A DNA stretch of 64,000 nucleotides from Candidatus Ruthia magnifica str. Cm (Calyptogena magnifica) (GTDB lineage: Bacteria; Pseudomonadota; Gammaproteobacteria; PS1; Pseudothioglobaceae). The translations under genes were made by a program, and so were the position numbers. This document shows, one piece after another, positions 1 to 9,216 of this stretch. Each line of letters starts with the position of its first letter. Within the stretch, counting starts at the first letter, position 1. The DNA lies in the NCBI RefSeq assembly GCF_000015105.1, contig NC_008610.1, forward strand, positions 806,001 through 870,000, written 5' to 3'. A model generated the notes under the pieces. That model searched no databases. It saw nothing but the letters and a program-made list of their open reading frames with translations, and had not been told where the DNA came from.

Positions 1-203
1 TCATTGCACTTAAAGCATTTTTTGCTATTAATGCTAAAGGATGGGGGAGAGTAGATTTTATTATTAATCAACACAATAAGCCTTATTTATTAGAGATTAA
101 CACCGTTCCAGGTATGACATCACACTCATTAGTTCCTATGGCAGCAAAAGCAATGGGCATGAGTTTTAATAAACTGGTCGTGGCAATTATTAATGAAATA
201 TAA
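1..203 (+). CDS. ddl: D-alanine--D-alanine ligase, C-terminal end (partial)
   Basis: Joins two D-alanines with ATP to make the dipeptide that ends the peptidoglycan stem; cytoplasmic. Only the last 66 codons are present, read from base 3 and ending at TAA 201-203. The visible part carries the C-terminal ATP-grasp signature: a GRVDF strand, then PYLLEINTVPGMT, where the Glu and Asn are the usual Mg-binding residues, then SLVPMAAKAMG. The stop overlaps the start of ftsQ by 11 bases, the usual ddl-ftsQ coupling of the division and cell wall (dcw) cluster. The rest lies upstream of the window. Identification is firm although the fragment is short. Confidence 0.93.
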   Translation, partial: IALKAFFAINAKGWGRVDFIINQHNKPYLLEINTVPGMTSHSLVPMAAKAMGMSFNKLVVAIINEI

Positions 204-942
204 ACGTAGAAATAGACGCAAAAAATCTATTTATCAGATCATATTCAAACTATTGTCTATGATTTTTTTATTAGTGCTCATTACATGGGGTGTACAAAAC
301 ACCCATCCAATCGAGTTCTTAAAAGTTGATATTAATTGGGAGATTGATAAAAATTTTCCAGTCACACAGCAAGCATTAGAACAGCATATATCTCCATTAA
401 TCACTGAAACATACCAACTAAATTTACACGAAATTAAACACGAATTAGAACACCATCCATGGGTGGCAAATGCAAAAGTAAAGCGTCTTTTTTGGAATTT
501 CATAAAAATAAAAATAAGTACGCAGCAAATTAGTATGCGTTGGAAAAATAAAAACTGCCAGAATGATGTTAAAACACAAATTTGCCAAGGTTATATCTCC
601 ACTAAGGGTGAGTTATTTACACCCAATAAAATGATAAAATCAGATGCCATCATTGCCATTTCAGCACATAATAAAAACATTACAAAAGCTCTATTTGACA
701 ATTATCAAACTTACCAAGCTATTATCAAACCAATGATTATTGCATCTATCTTAAAAACTAATATTGATACTCTTTTTATTAAACCTCATATTAAAGTCAT
801 ATTAGGTTATCAAAAACAGCAAAAACGACTTAAGAATTTTGTTAAAGTTTATAAAAAATTGACAAAATCAATTGCACACGAAAAACTTAATCGCGCTATA
901 TTTGATATGCGCTACGCTAAAGGCTTTAGCCTCAAGTTTTAA
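193..942 (+). CDS. ftsQ: Cell division protein FtsQ
   Basis: Bitopic inner-membrane divisome protein that links FtsK to the FtsBL/FtsWI complex. The 249-residue product has a short, very basic cytoplasmic tail (residues 1-13, KYKRRNRRKK), one membrane segment at about 17-36, and a periplasmic POTRA-like domain at about 40-110 containing the HHPWVANAKVKR stretch typical of the family, followed by a beta domain. It starts inside the end of ddl, so the two are translationally coupled. In most gammaproteobacteria ftsA and ftsZ follow at once; here the next gene is on the opposite strand five bases after the stop. Sequence outside the POTRA domain is divergent, but position and architecture make the call secure. 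Confidence 0.9.
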   Translation: MKYKRRNRRKKSIYQIIFKLLSMIFLLVLITWGVQNTHPIEFLKVDINWEIDKNFPVTQQALEQHISPLITETYQLNLHEIKHELEHHPWVANAKVKRLFWNFIKIKISTQQISMRWKNKNCQNDVKTQICQGYISTKGELFTPNKMIKSDAIIAISAHNKNITKALFDNYQTYQAIIKPMIIASILKTNIDTLFIKPHIKVILGYQKQQKRLKNFVKVYKKLTKSIAHEKLNRAIFDMRYAKGFSLKF

Positions 943-947
943 CATTG

Positions 948-1625
948 TTATTTAACAATAATCTGGTAACACAATGCCAAGCTAATCAATGTCCAATAAA
1001 ATACAATTATTTTAACCACCCACCCTAATATATCAGGAAGTCCAATTAGTGACACAAGGAATGAAAAAATCATACTCGCCAATGCTGGCAAAACAATCTG
1101 TAAAAAGAACAAATTAGCTTGAGAAAAAAAATTCAAATGCCATTTATATTTTGAAGGCTGATCAATAGCAATGTTAATAAAATTCAAAGCAATTGGAATA
1201 ACCAAAAAATACATAATTAACTGCAAAAAAGCAATGCCACTGATAATTACTGGTGCCATAGTCACCAAGCCAATAAACAGAGTCAACCCAACAAAGCGGA
1301 TAATTTTATTAAAATTAAGTTCTGGAACAATCCCAGAAACGCTATTTTGACCCAAAATAACCAAGCGATACACATTGATTGAAAGTGTTAAATAGCCATA
1401 ACAAAACAGTAATAAATATATCATCATATTATCGGGCAACTGAATATCAGCAAACCCCTTATTGCTAAAGACGTTGTTCATTATGTTGAACATATCAGGC
1501 AAAATTGTTAAAAAAGGAATGGAGATTAATACTGGTAGAATAGAAATTTCTAGTATTTTTTTCCAATTCATGAATGCAAAGGCAACACTTGCTAACATTA
1601 TTTTATTAATCGGTAGTGCATTCAT
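948..1625 (-). CDS. Multi-pass membrane protein of unknown function
   Basis: I do not recognise a named family. The 225-residue product is strongly hydrophobic, with about six membrane segments (roughly 25-45, 67-88, 108-128, 132-155, 170-195 and 200-222) and short basic loops, and no catalytic motif that I can see. The start ATG at 1625 lies four bases after the mltD stop, so it is probably the last gene of a reverse-strand operon that also holds the flavin reductase, bolA and mltD. It ends five bases from the end of ftsQ on the other strand, where ftsA would normally begin. The reading frame is clean in a region where dead genes carry many stops, so it is probably functional. Confidence 0.7.
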   Translation of the reverse strand: MNALPINKIMLASVAFAFMNWKKILEISILPVLISIPFLTILPDMFNIMNNVFSNKGFADIQLPDNMMIYLLLFCYGYLTLSINVYRLVILGQNSVSGIVPELNFNKIIRFVGLTLFIGLVTMAPVIISGIAFLQLIMYFLVIPIALNFINIAIDQPSKYKWHLNFFSQANLFFLQIVLPALASMIFSFLVSLIGLPDILGWVVKIIVFYWTLISLALCYQIIVK

Positions 1626-1629
1626 ATTT

Positions 1630-3204
1630 TTATTTCATATTAGAGTTAACAACGTTAACAATGATGATTAATTTTTGTTTAGGCTGTAGTGGTTTTTTAT
1701 CCGTCAACTGATTCCATTTTTTAAGCTGACTAATCTGCACACTAAATTTATGTGCAATGGTGGATAAATTATCACCACTTTTAACGTAATAAATAATCTT
1801 TCTATCAATATTTATACCCACATTCATTAGCTTTGATAAGTCTTTAGGTTTGGTTGAATTATACTGCCATAATATCAACTTTTTACCCACTTGAAGTGGT
1901 TTGTTTTTAGTAATATGATTCCACTTTACGATACTACCCACATGAGTATTGTACTGTTTGGCAATACTCCATAAACTATCACCACTAATAACAGTATGAA
2001 CAATTCTAACGCCCATTTTTTTTGCATTCATTCTTTGCACTTCTTTTTGCGCTTCTGACAATGAACAATACTGGTCATTTTTTTGTGGAATTGGCACAAT
2101 CAAGTATTTGCCTACTTTAACCACATTACCGTGCAAATTATTCACACTCTTAATCTGACTTATTGTAGTGTTGAATTGATGGGCAATCTTGCTTAAACTA
2201 TCACCTTGATTAATCTGATGACGTACCCATTTCACTATAGCTTCTTTAGAATGTTTGGCTAAATTCTTTTTAAAAGTTGCAATTGTATCAATTGGCAATA
2301 ATAAATTATAACCCCCATCACTTGGCGTTGCCCAGCGTTTAAGTCCTGGATTTAAAGTATACAATTGCTCTAAATCTAGCTGTGCCCACTCAGAAATTAA
2401 TGCCAAATCAAATTGCGAATCAAGCTTAATAGCTTGCACTTGAGGTGTGTTACTAACTGTTGTAATTATTTGCCCATATCTCTTAGGATGCTTAATGAGT
2501 TGCGCCATTGCCAATAATCTTGGCACATAACCTCTGGTTTCTTTTGGCAAGTCTAAGTGCCAAAAATCAGTCGGCCTGCCTTGTTGTTTGTTTTTAGCAA
2601 TGGCTTTTTGTACGCGTCCAGGACCTGAATTATAAGCAGCAATTGCTAATAGCCAATTTCCATTAAATAGTTTGTTAAGATTTTTCAAATATTTAACGGC
2701 CGCCTTAGTTGAAGCCAACACATCACGACGCGCATCATACCACCAGTTGTTTTGCAAACCATACAACTTTCCAGTCGAAGGAATAAACTGCCACAAACCT
2801 GAGGCTGCACCGTGTGAATAAGAAAATGGATAATAAGCCGACTCAACAATGGGCAACAAGACGATTTCAATGGGTAATCCAGCACGTTCTACTTCTGTTT
2901 TCACTAAATACAAATAAGGTTTTGCACGCTTGGTAACACGAGTTAAATAATCAGGATTTTTTTTAAACCAATCAATATGCCAGAACAATTCCTTTTGACT
3001 AGGTGCATGTAACGTATAGCGATTAGCAATATAGCTCCAAAGGTCTTTTTCGACAACCAAGTCGTTGGTATTAATTTGAACTGGTTTTGGCGTTACTTTT
3101 ACAATAATCGTTGAAACTGTCGCACCTTCACAAGCAGTAAACAATAAGAATGAAAGATAAAAAAACCGTTTAAAAAACTTTAAAATTTTGAACCGCCTAC
3201 ACAC
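1630..3204 (-). CDS. mltD: Membrane-bound lytic murein transglycosylase D (lipoprotein, three LysM repeats)
   Basis: Cleaves the MurNAc-GlcNAc bond in peptidoglycan, leaving anhydro-muramic ends, during wall turnover. The 524-residue product begins with a basic, hydrophobic signal and a plausible lipobox cysteine at residue 25 (LLFTAC; Phe at -3 is atypical). The SLT catalytic domain spans about 90-240 and holds the catalytic Glu121 in PIVESAYYP, then GAASGLWQF and AAYNSGPGRV. Three LysM repeats follow, at about 330-374, 405-447 and 470-515 (each with a GDSL or GDNL core), matching E. coli MltD apart from LysM number. The start overlaps the 3' end of bolA by 25 bases, suggesting coupled translation. 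Confidence 0.92.
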   Translation of the reverse strand: MCRRFKILKFFKRFFYLSFLLFTACEGATVSTIIVKVTPKPVQINTNDLVVEKDLWSYIANRYTLHAPSQKELFWHIDWFKKNPDYLTRVTKRAKPYLYLVKTEVERAGLPIEIVLLPIVESAYYPFSYSHGAASGLWQFIPSTGKLYGLQNNWWYDARRDVLASTKAAVKYLKNLNKLFNGNWLLAIAAYNSGPGRVQKAIAKNKQQGRPTDFWHLDLPKETRGYVPRLLAMAQLIKHPKRYGQIITTVSNTPQVQAIKLDSQFDLALISEWAQLDLEQLYTLNPGLKRWATPSDGGYNLLLPIDTIATFKKNLAKHSKEAIVKWVRHQINQGDSLSKIAHQFNTTISQIKSVNNLHGNVVKVGKYLIVPIPQKNDQYCSLSEAQKEVQRMNAKKMGVRIVHTVISGDSLWSIAKQYNTHVGSIVKWNHITKNKPLQVGKKLILWQYNSTKPKDLSKLMNVGINIDRKIIYYVKSGDNLSTIAHKFSVQISQLKKWNQLTDKKPLQPKQKLIIIVNVVNSNMK

Positions 3205-3488
3205 TTAGGCGAATCTGGTATACTATTTTTCATCCGCCACTCATCGATCGTATAAGTATGCATTGCCAATGCATGAATATGACCCATTTCCTCTTTAAGT
3301 AACCGGTTAATAAAGCGATGTCTTTCAATTAATTTAAAATCGTTAAAATAATCACTCACAATAATTAATTTAAAATGGGATTCCCTAGCAGATCCAGAAT
3401 GATTATGAGACTCATTAATTACCTCAAGATGATTTGGATCTAATGCTGTTTTTAATTGTTCGATTAAATGTTGTTGCATATTACTCAT
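3180..3488 (-). CDS. BolA family protein
   Basis: BolA proteins partner with monothiol glutaredoxins to bind and deliver 2Fe-2S clusters; some also act as stress morphogens. The 102-residue product has the family core: an N-terminal helix, a SHFKLIIVSDYF strand, the conserved RHRFINRLLKEEMG segment with the invariant His, and the HALAMHTYT strand with its conserved His. The start is set by a 4-base ATGA overlap with the stop of the upstream 2Fe-2S flavin reductase, and the 3' end overlaps mltD. Placement beside an iron-sulfur enzyme fits an Fe-S role, but BolA, IbaG and YrbA subtypes cannot be separated by eye, so no symbol is given. Confidence 0.87.
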   Translation of the reverse strand: MSNMQQHLIEQLKTALDPNHLEVINESHNHSGSARESHFKLIIVSDYFNDFKLIERHRFINRLLKEEMGHIHALAMHTYTIDEWRMKNSIPDSPKCVGGSKF

Positions 3489-4498
3489 AACGTATTACCC
3501 TCAAAGGAAAATTCAAAAGCATCAGAAAAGAAGTTTTCTTTAAACATACCTCGTTTCACAAACGTATTTGATGCGGCTTTAACCATTGCTGGCGGACCAC
3601 AAGCATAAACTTCATAATCTACTAAATGCTCAAAATCAGCCAACACGCTTTCGTGCACATAACCAGTTCTTCCTTTCCAAGCACTATTCGCTTGTGATAA
3701 TACAGGAATAAAACTAATATTTTCATGGCTTTTGGCCCACTGTTCAGGCAAATCAGTATACAAACCCTTCTCATCTCTTACGCCCCAATAAATATGAATC
3801 ATTCGTCTAGATTTAGTTTCAATTGCATGCTCAATCATGGCTTTCACAGGGCCAAAACCAGTCCCACCTGTCACTAAAATAATGGATTTTTTACTTTTCT
3901 CTCTAAAATAAAAATCTCCCTTTGGTCCTTCAATTTTAAGTAGTGATTTCTCTTGCAACTCATTAAAGATAAAATTAGTAAATTTACCATCTTCAATTAA
4001 ACGCACGTGGAGCTCAATCAAGCTAGTATTACTAGGCGCATTAGCAATGGAAAAAGCACGGGGTTCAAAATCAGGATGAATTAAATCAATATACTGTCCT
4101 GCCAAATATTGCAACGACTCAGAACCAAGAATCTTTAAAAACACTTGTACCACATCATGATTAAAATGCTTGATACTTCGTACCTTGCAAGGAAAAGTTC
4201 TCACTTCAATATCTGCAACGCTATCTAACTCAGCCACCACCAAAGTAACATCAGATTTAGCCTTACATTGGCACAATAAAACCATACCTTCTGCCACTTC
4301 TTCTGGAGTAATACCAGAAGGTATTTCACCTACGTAACCAACCTCACCCTCAATAATAATCGCCTTACATTTACCACAAAAACCTTTTTGACAACCATAA
4401 GGAAAATTTAACCCACGAGCCAACGCATCATTTAGAATATTGTCTTTACCCTTGGTTTGGAAAACTTTACCACTAACTTGATTTTCAATTGTAAACAT
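3485..4498 (-). CDS. 2Fe-2S ferredoxin-NAD(P)H flavin reductase (CDP-6-deoxy-glucoseen reductase-like)
   Basis: An electron-transfer module that takes electrons from NAD(P)H through FAD to a plant-type 2Fe-2S cluster. Counting from the ATG at 4498, the ferredoxin domain has cysteines at 36, 41 and 44 (GCQKGFCGKC) and a fourth in LLCQC near residue 75. An FAD-binding beta barrel with RAFSIANAPS follows, then an NAD domain with GGTGFGPVKAM and a C-terminal YACGPPAMV. An in-frame ATG at 4552 would add 18 residues without resemblance to the family, so I chose 4498; neither start has a clear ribosome binding site. Relatives are annotated as CDP-6-deoxy-3,4-glucoseen reductase or as ubiquinone-pathway reductases; the true substrate is unknown. 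It heads an operon with bolA and mltD. Confidence 0.82.
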   Translation of the reverse strand: MFTIENQVSGKVFQTKGKDNILNDALARGLNFPYGCQKGFCGKCKAIIIEGEVGYVGEIPSGITPEEVAEGMVLLCQCKAKSDVTLVVAELDSVADIEVRTFPCKVRSIKHFNHDVVQVFLKILGSESLQYLAGQYIDLIHPDFEPRAFSIANAPSNTSLIELHVRLIEDGKFTNFIFNELQEKSLLKIEGPKGDFYFREKSKKSIILVTGGTGFGPVKAMIEHAIETKSRRMIHIYWGVRDEKGLYTDLPEQWAKSHENISFIPVLSQANSAWKGRTGYVHESVLADFEHLVDYEVYACGPPAMVKAASNTFVKRGMFKENFFSDAFEFSFEGNTL

Positions 4499-4578
4499 AT
4501 GTTTGTATCTAATAAATTTTGTGCTGACATTATAATGCAGGTTATGTTCCATTAATGCTCAGTAATTAAAAGCTTTTT

Positions 4579-5496
4579 ATGCCAATCAAAATCAACAAAA
4601 CCGTGATATTTTTAATGGGTCCAACTACCTCAGGAAAAACTGATTTAGCCATTAAACTAAGCCAACAATTCAAAACTCGACTCATTAGCGTTGACTCTGC
4701 CCTTATTTACAAAGGCATGGATATTGGTACTGCAAAACCAGACAAGGCAACCTTAAAAAAATACCCTCATCACTTAATTGATATTTGCAACCCAGAAGAT
4801 TCATACTCAGCCTTTAACTTTGCTCGCAATGCTAATGCACAAATAAAAACCGCTTTTGCCAATAACGAATTACCAATTTTGGTAGGTGGTACGTCATTTT
4901 ATTTTCACGCATTAGAATATGGTCTATCCAAATTACCAGAATCAACCCCAGAATCCAAAGAAAAATTTAACCAATTACTTAAAAGTAAAGGTACAATTAA
5001 ACTACACCGAGATCTAAAAAGAATTGATCTTCAAGCTGCCAATAGAATCCACCCAAATGATGCACAAAGAATCACGCGTGCACTGGAAGTATTTGACTTA
5101 AGTGGCAAAACACTCAGCAAACTACAAGGTAACAAAAAACCTATTATTAACCACCCTATTAAAAAAATAATCCTCATGCCAGAACGAAGCGAATTACATC
5201 AACGCATTGAAGAACGTTTTTTATCAATGATGGAACATGGCTTTTTAGATGAAGTAAAACATCTCAAACAGAATCCAAACCTTCACGAAAACCTGCCTGC
5301 CATCCGCTGTGTCGGCTATCGCCAAGCATGGCAATATTTAAACGGTAAAATAGACAAAGCAGAAATGATAGAAAAAGCCATCATTGCCACCCGCAAATTA
5401 TGTAAACGCCAAAATACTTGGCTAAAAAGTGAAAAATACGTCTTTATTTTAAAAAGCCCTAGTCCTGTCAAAGTAGTTACATTTATCAATTCATAA
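4579..5496 (+). CDS. miaA: tRNA dimethylallyltransferase
   Basis: Transfers a dimethylallyl group to N6 of adenosine 37 in tRNAs that read codons starting with U, the first step toward ms2i6A. The 305-residue product has the P-loop GPTTSGKTDLA at about 14-24, the DSALIYKGMDIGTAKP segment that includes the catalytic-base Asp, the VGGTSFYFHAL strand and the C-terminal VGYRQAW motif near residue 245. Length is normal for the family. It is transcribed away from the flavin reductase, about 80 bases separating the two starts. No hfq or other usual MiaA neighbour follows; the next kilobase is eroded spacer. Confidence 0.95.
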   Translation: MPIKINKTVIFLMGPTTSGKTDLAIKLSQQFKTRLISVDSALIYKGMDIGTAKPDKATLKKYPHHLIDICNPEDSYSAFNFARNANAQIKTAFANNELPILVGGTSFYFHALEYGLSKLPESTPESKEKFNQLLKSKGTIKLHRDLKRIDLQAANRIHPNDAQRITRALEVFDLSGKTLSKLQGNKKPIINHPIKKIILMPERSELHQRIEERFLSMMEHGFLDEVKHLKQNPNLHENLPAIRCVGYRQAWQYLNGKIDKAEMIEKAIIATRKLCKRQNTWLKSEKYVFILKSPSPVKVVTFINS

Positions 5497-6553
5497 AACA
5501 AATCTCAAAATAGTTGTGATTTTCATTTAAATGGTAGTTGGTTACAATCACCCCACTTAAAGCCTTCTAGGTTTTTACCATTTTTTCTAGCCAAAAGAAT
5601 GATATTTGTCCTGGAGTTTTTTCGATGGATTGACTCTTTTCCAATAAAAACCTTAATCCGTCCAAATTATTTAAGTTTGTTAGCTTGATTTATGATTTTT
5701 TGTTGTACGATTTATTTACACAAACTTTTATGCACAGGTTGTGTGATACTGATTTATTATTAAAGAATTTTTTGATGTAAATTATTATCCTCGATAATTG
5801 GTAAAATAGTGAAATATGGCAAATATTTTTTATTACAAAAAATAATGACTGCGTTGTTTTTTTGATATTCAACAATTAAAGGCTAGGAAATATTAATAGT
5901 ACTATATTCTGAAATTAACACACCAATGTGTAATTCATAAGGATTACCCAGTTCATTAAGTAGTTCTTCTTTGTCAAAATTGTCACTTAATTCTTGTGGT
6001 AATAAATTAAATTAGATTAAATAATGTATCATTTTTTACTTACGCCTTGCTCAACGCTGTAAACTCATGTCTCGGTGTTTTTAGGTTTGGGTATTTTTTC
6101 ACAACTTTATTAAAAACATGTAAACCAAAATCTATAATTTATTTCACCCATCAATGCCTAGTAGATAGAATTACTACCTAAATCTAAGTCTAATATTTTT
6201 TTAACTACCACCAGCGTATAATACTAACAAGTGAAGAAAGTATATAAAATAAAAATATAATAGAAAACTTAAGCGTAAAAAAACTAACAAGAAATTTTTA
6301 AAAATCTTGCATTTTGCGTTTGATGCAGATTAAAGTACACTCTAGCAATTTGTGCATTCTAAAATTAATTATGCATTATTGCTTGTCTTTTTGAAAAAAT
6401 ACAATTTTATAACTTTTTCAAGTTACAATTTAGGCCGATTGTAAGCAACTATCTCTTAGATTTTACTTTTCATATCAATGAAATATATTTTTCATAGGCA
6501 ACGTTTTTTATAACAACCAAAGCCCTTCCCTCAGTGAAAGCTTTTTTTAATGT
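5497..6553. other. Gene-poor eroded spacer with reverse-strand coding relics
   Basis: No intact gene. On the reverse strand, conceptual translation gives patches of ordinary protein composition broken by stops: about 5525-5640 (contains IKVFIGKESIHRKN and NGKNLEGFKWGDCNQ), about 6045-6165 (KKYPNLKTPRHEFTALSK) and 5883-6010 (LPQELSDNFDKEELLNELGN, ending at a stop at 5883). These look like parts of one or more dead genes on the strand of murD, but I could not name a family. No tRNA-like cloverleaf or clear terminator was seen. Confidence 0.5.
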
Positions 6554-7855
6554 CTAAATTATACTAAATACACACTCTTTAAACGCCCTCCCACGATGCT
6601 CAAAATCATCAAACATATCAAAACTAGCACACCCTGGAGATAACAAAATTGTGCCATTATTAATCATTGAATGGGCGACATTAACTGCATCTTTCATGGT
6701 TTTAGCATGGCTGGTATTCGTATTAATTTCTTGCTCAAATTGTTGAGCGCTTTGCCCTATAAGAATAACGCTAGTAATGCTTTTATTAATAAGCTTAAAT
6801 AATGGAGTATAGTTTTCTTGTTTTGCAATGCCGCCTAGGATTAATACAATGTTTTGATGTTTGCGCATTAAGGCTTGGATTGCTGTTATAGTGGAAATTG
6901 CGTTAGTAGCTTTTGAGTCGTTGTAATAATCAATATTTTGTTTTTTTGCTACCCACTCAAGTCGGTGTTCTAGTCCTTTAAAGTTTTTAATACTTTGTAT
7001 CATGGATATTATTGGCAGTCTGATTTGGTCACCTAAGGCAAGAGCTGCAAGTATGTTTCTTGTATTGTGTTCGCCAATCAATTGCACTTCGTTAATGCTC
7101 ATTAGCACATTGTCGCCTTTGAGTAGATAGTAGGTATCATGACAAGTGACTGTACCAAAATCATCTGCCTGCTTGGGTATGCTAATACCAAAACACTTGG
7201 CATTTACTTTTGGGGGTGTGAGTGGTTCATCTAAATTAATCACTAAGTGTTGACAATGTTGATATAGGCTTAATTTAGAATTGATGTAATGTTTAAAATT
7301 TTGGTACCGATCAAGATGATCAGGAGTTATGTTAAGTACAACACCTACTATTAAATTTAGATGATGGCTATAATCTAGCTGATAACTGGATAGTTCTAAT
7401 ACATAATATTCTATTTTTTCATTTAAACAATCTAATACGGGCGTACCAATATTGCCGCCCATAGCAACTTGCATGCCAGCATTAATAATCATTTGTGTCA
7501 ATAGTTGTGTAACTGTTGACTTTCCATTAGAGCCAGTAATACCAATAATGGGTGCTTTTGCAAATCTTGAGAATAACTCTATATCACTAATAACGGGAAT
7601 ATTTTGCTCTTTTGCCCAAATAACAATGGACTCGTTTTGGGCAATACCAGGAGAGATGAAAATTTCATCAACTTTTTTTAATAAATCTAATGTCCAAGAT
7701 CCGAGAGTAAGAAGTGATTTTGAAAACGCGTCAGGATATTTAGATAATAAAGGTGGATTGGTGCGGCTGTCAGCAATTTTGTAATCAATATTTTGTTCTG
7801 ATAAAAAACGAGCGATTGAAAAACCTGTTTTTCCTAAACCTAAAACCAGTTTCAT
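6554..7855 (-). CDS. murD: UDP-N-acetylmuramoylalanine--D-glutamate ligase
   Basis: Adds D-glutamate to UDP-MurNAc-L-Ala with ATP, the second amino-acid step of the peptidoglycan stem; cytoplasmic. The 433-residue product has the N-terminal UDP-binding fold (VLGLGKTGFSIARFL), the Mur ligase ATP loop ITGSNGKSTVTQLL near residue 103, the central LNITPDHLDRY motif, HNTRNILAALA, NDSKATN near 315 and the C-terminal LLSPGCASFDMF. Length matches the family. In most relatives murD sits inside the dcw cluster between mraY and ftsW; here it stands alone, diverging from the Bax-inhibitor-1 gene, so the cluster has been dispersed. No start codon conflict is visible. Confidence 0.95.
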   Translation of the reverse strand: MKLVLGLGKTGFSIARFLSEQNIDYKIADSRTNPPLLSKYPDAFSKSLLTLGSWTLDLLKKVDEIFISPGIAQNESIVIWAKEQNIPVISDIELFSRFAKAPIIGITGSNGKSTVTQLLTQMIINAGMQVAMGGNIGTPVLDCLNEKIEYYVLELSSYQLDYSHHLNLIVGVVLNITPDHLDRYQNFKHYINSKLSLYQHCQHLVINLDEPLTPPKVNAKCFGISIPKQADDFGTVTCHDTYYLLKGDNVLMSINEVQLIGEHNTRNILAALALGDQIRLPIISMIQSIKNFKGLEHRLEWVAKKQNIDYYNDSKATNAISTITAIQALMRKHQNIVLILGGIAKQENYTPLFKLINKSITSVILIGQSAQQFEQEINTNTSHAKTMKDAVNVAHSMINNGTILLSPGCASFDMFDDFEHRGRAFKECVFSII

Positions 7856-7913
7856 ACATTTATTTTTGCTGTAAAATAGCTGTATTTTACGCTTTCAAAT
7901 AAGGAATTAAATC

Positions 7914-8573
7914 ATGAATACAAACGTCAACACTCAAACACGTGGTATTAGCACCAATAGCATTTTAAAAAATACATATCAATTGCTTTCTACAACCTTA
8001 TTATTTAGCGGGCTAATGGCTTATCTTGCTATGTCCTTAAATCTGCCACATTTTGGCCTTTTAATCACTTTTGGCGGTTATTTTGGCTTACTGTATTTAA
8101 CCAACAAACTTAAGAATTCGAGTTACGGAATTTTAGCAGTATTCGCATTAACAGGCTTTATGGGGCTAACATTAGGTCCTATTATTAACGCTTACACAGA
8201 TACCTTTTCAAATGGCTCTGAACTGATTGCTATAGCAATGATTGGCACAGGGATTATCTTTTTATTATTGTCTTTTTATGCCATCACTTCAGGTAAAGAT
8301 TTTAGTTTTTTATCTGGTTTCTTAACAACGGGTATTATTGTGGCATTTTTAGCAGGAATTGCTGCTTATTTCTTTGCTATACCAGCATTATCATTAACTG
8401 TATCTGCAGTATTTATTTTACTAATGAGTGGCTTGATTTTATTTGAAACTTCAAATATTATTCGTGGTGGCGAGACCAATTACATCATGGCAACAATAAC
8501 ACTATTTATTTCAATTTATAACTTATTTTTAAGTTTATTGCAGTTGCTAGGTGTATTTTCTGGCGAAGATTAA
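7914..8573 (+). CDS. Bax inhibitor-1 / YccA family inner-membrane protein
   Basis: BI-1 family proteins are seven-helix membrane proteins; bacterial YccA binds and restrains the FtsH protease, and other members are calcium leak channels. The 219-residue product shows seven hydrophobic segments from about residue 24 to the end, with the family's ILKNTYQLLSTTLLFSGLMAY start, the FALTGFMGLTLGPII segment and the C-terminal LFISIYNLFLSLLQLLG, which normally includes the conserved acidic end. The ATG at 7914 follows a good Shine-Dalgarno sequence (AAGGA about eight bases upstream). It is followed 20 bases later by rppH and may be cotranscribed with it. Which BI-1 subgroup it belongs to cannot be told by eye. 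Confidence 0.88.
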   Translation: MNTNVNTQTRGISTNSILKNTYQLLSTTLLFSGLMAYLAMSLNLPHFGLLITFGGYFGLLYLTNKLKNSSYGILAVFALTGFMGLTLGPIINAYTDTFSNGSELIAIAMIGTGIIFLLLSFYAITSGKDFSFLSGFLTTGIIVAFLAGIAAYFFAIPALSLTVSAVFILLMSGLILFETSNIIRGGETNYIMATITLFISIYNLFLSLLQLLGVFSGED

Positions 8574-8592
8574 TCATTGATGTAAAAACAGT

Positions 8593-9132
8593 ATGATTGA
8601 TAGTGAGGGCTATCGGGCTAATGTTGGCATTGTTATTACTAATGACAAACAACAAGTGCTTCTAGCCAAACGCTTAAAACAAGATTCTTGGCAATTGCCA
8701 CAAGGTGGCATTGATTTTGGTGAGAGTGAGTTGGATGCACTTTTTCGAGAACTTAATGAAGAAATTGGCTTGTCCTTTGAACATATAAGTATTCTTGCCA
8801 AAACACCTAAATGGCTACGTTATGATTTTCCTGATTATCACATAAAACACAAACAAAAACCTGTGTGTATTGGTCAAAAACAAGTTTGGTTTTTATTGCG
8901 TCTTATCTCAAATGAAAACAACATCAAGCTAAACATGCATACACAAGTAGAATTTGATGATTGGGCATGGGTAGACTATTGGCGCCCTATTGAAGATGTG
9001 ATTGATTTTAAAAAACCAATTTATGAAGATATGCTAAAAGCTTTAGCACCTGTTCTTTTTAATAATCAACACAAAATTCCTAATCAATACTTGCGCCCAC
9101 TTAAATGTTCAGCGATTATTTTAGATAAATAA
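8593..9132 (+). CDS. rppH: RNA pyrophosphohydrolase (Nudix)
   Basis: Removes pyrophosphate from the 5' triphosphate end of mRNAs and so starts RNase E-dependent decay. The 179-residue product has the family's N-terminus (IDSEGYRANVGIVI), WQLPQGGIDFGE and a complete Nudix box from the GGIDFGE glycine through RELNEEIGL, with all metal-binding glutamates present. The downstream LRYDFP and GQKQVWFLLRL segments are also RppH-specific rather than general Nudix features. Length is slightly over the family norm. It follows the BI-1 gene closely on the same strand. Confidence 0.93.
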   Translation: MIDSEGYRANVGIVITNDKQQVLLAKRLKQDSWQLPQGGIDFGESELDALFRELNEEIGLSFEHISILAKTPKWLRYDFPDYHIKHKQKPVCIGQKQVWFLLRLISNENNIKLNMHTQVEFDDWAWVDYWRPIEDVIDFKKPIYEDMLKALAPVLFNNQHKIPNQYLRPLKCSAIILDK

Positions 9133-9216
9133 ACCAACGCTACCTTCAATAGCTCTATATATAAACATCCTATTGGTATAATGCCTTTTTAGTTTTATTA
9201 AATATGGATTTTACTT

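Noticed and set aside
5690-5875. A 61-codon reverse-strand frame
   Set aside because: Lys/Ile/Asn-rich composition typical of random AT-rich sequence, with no ribosome binding site or family resemblance.
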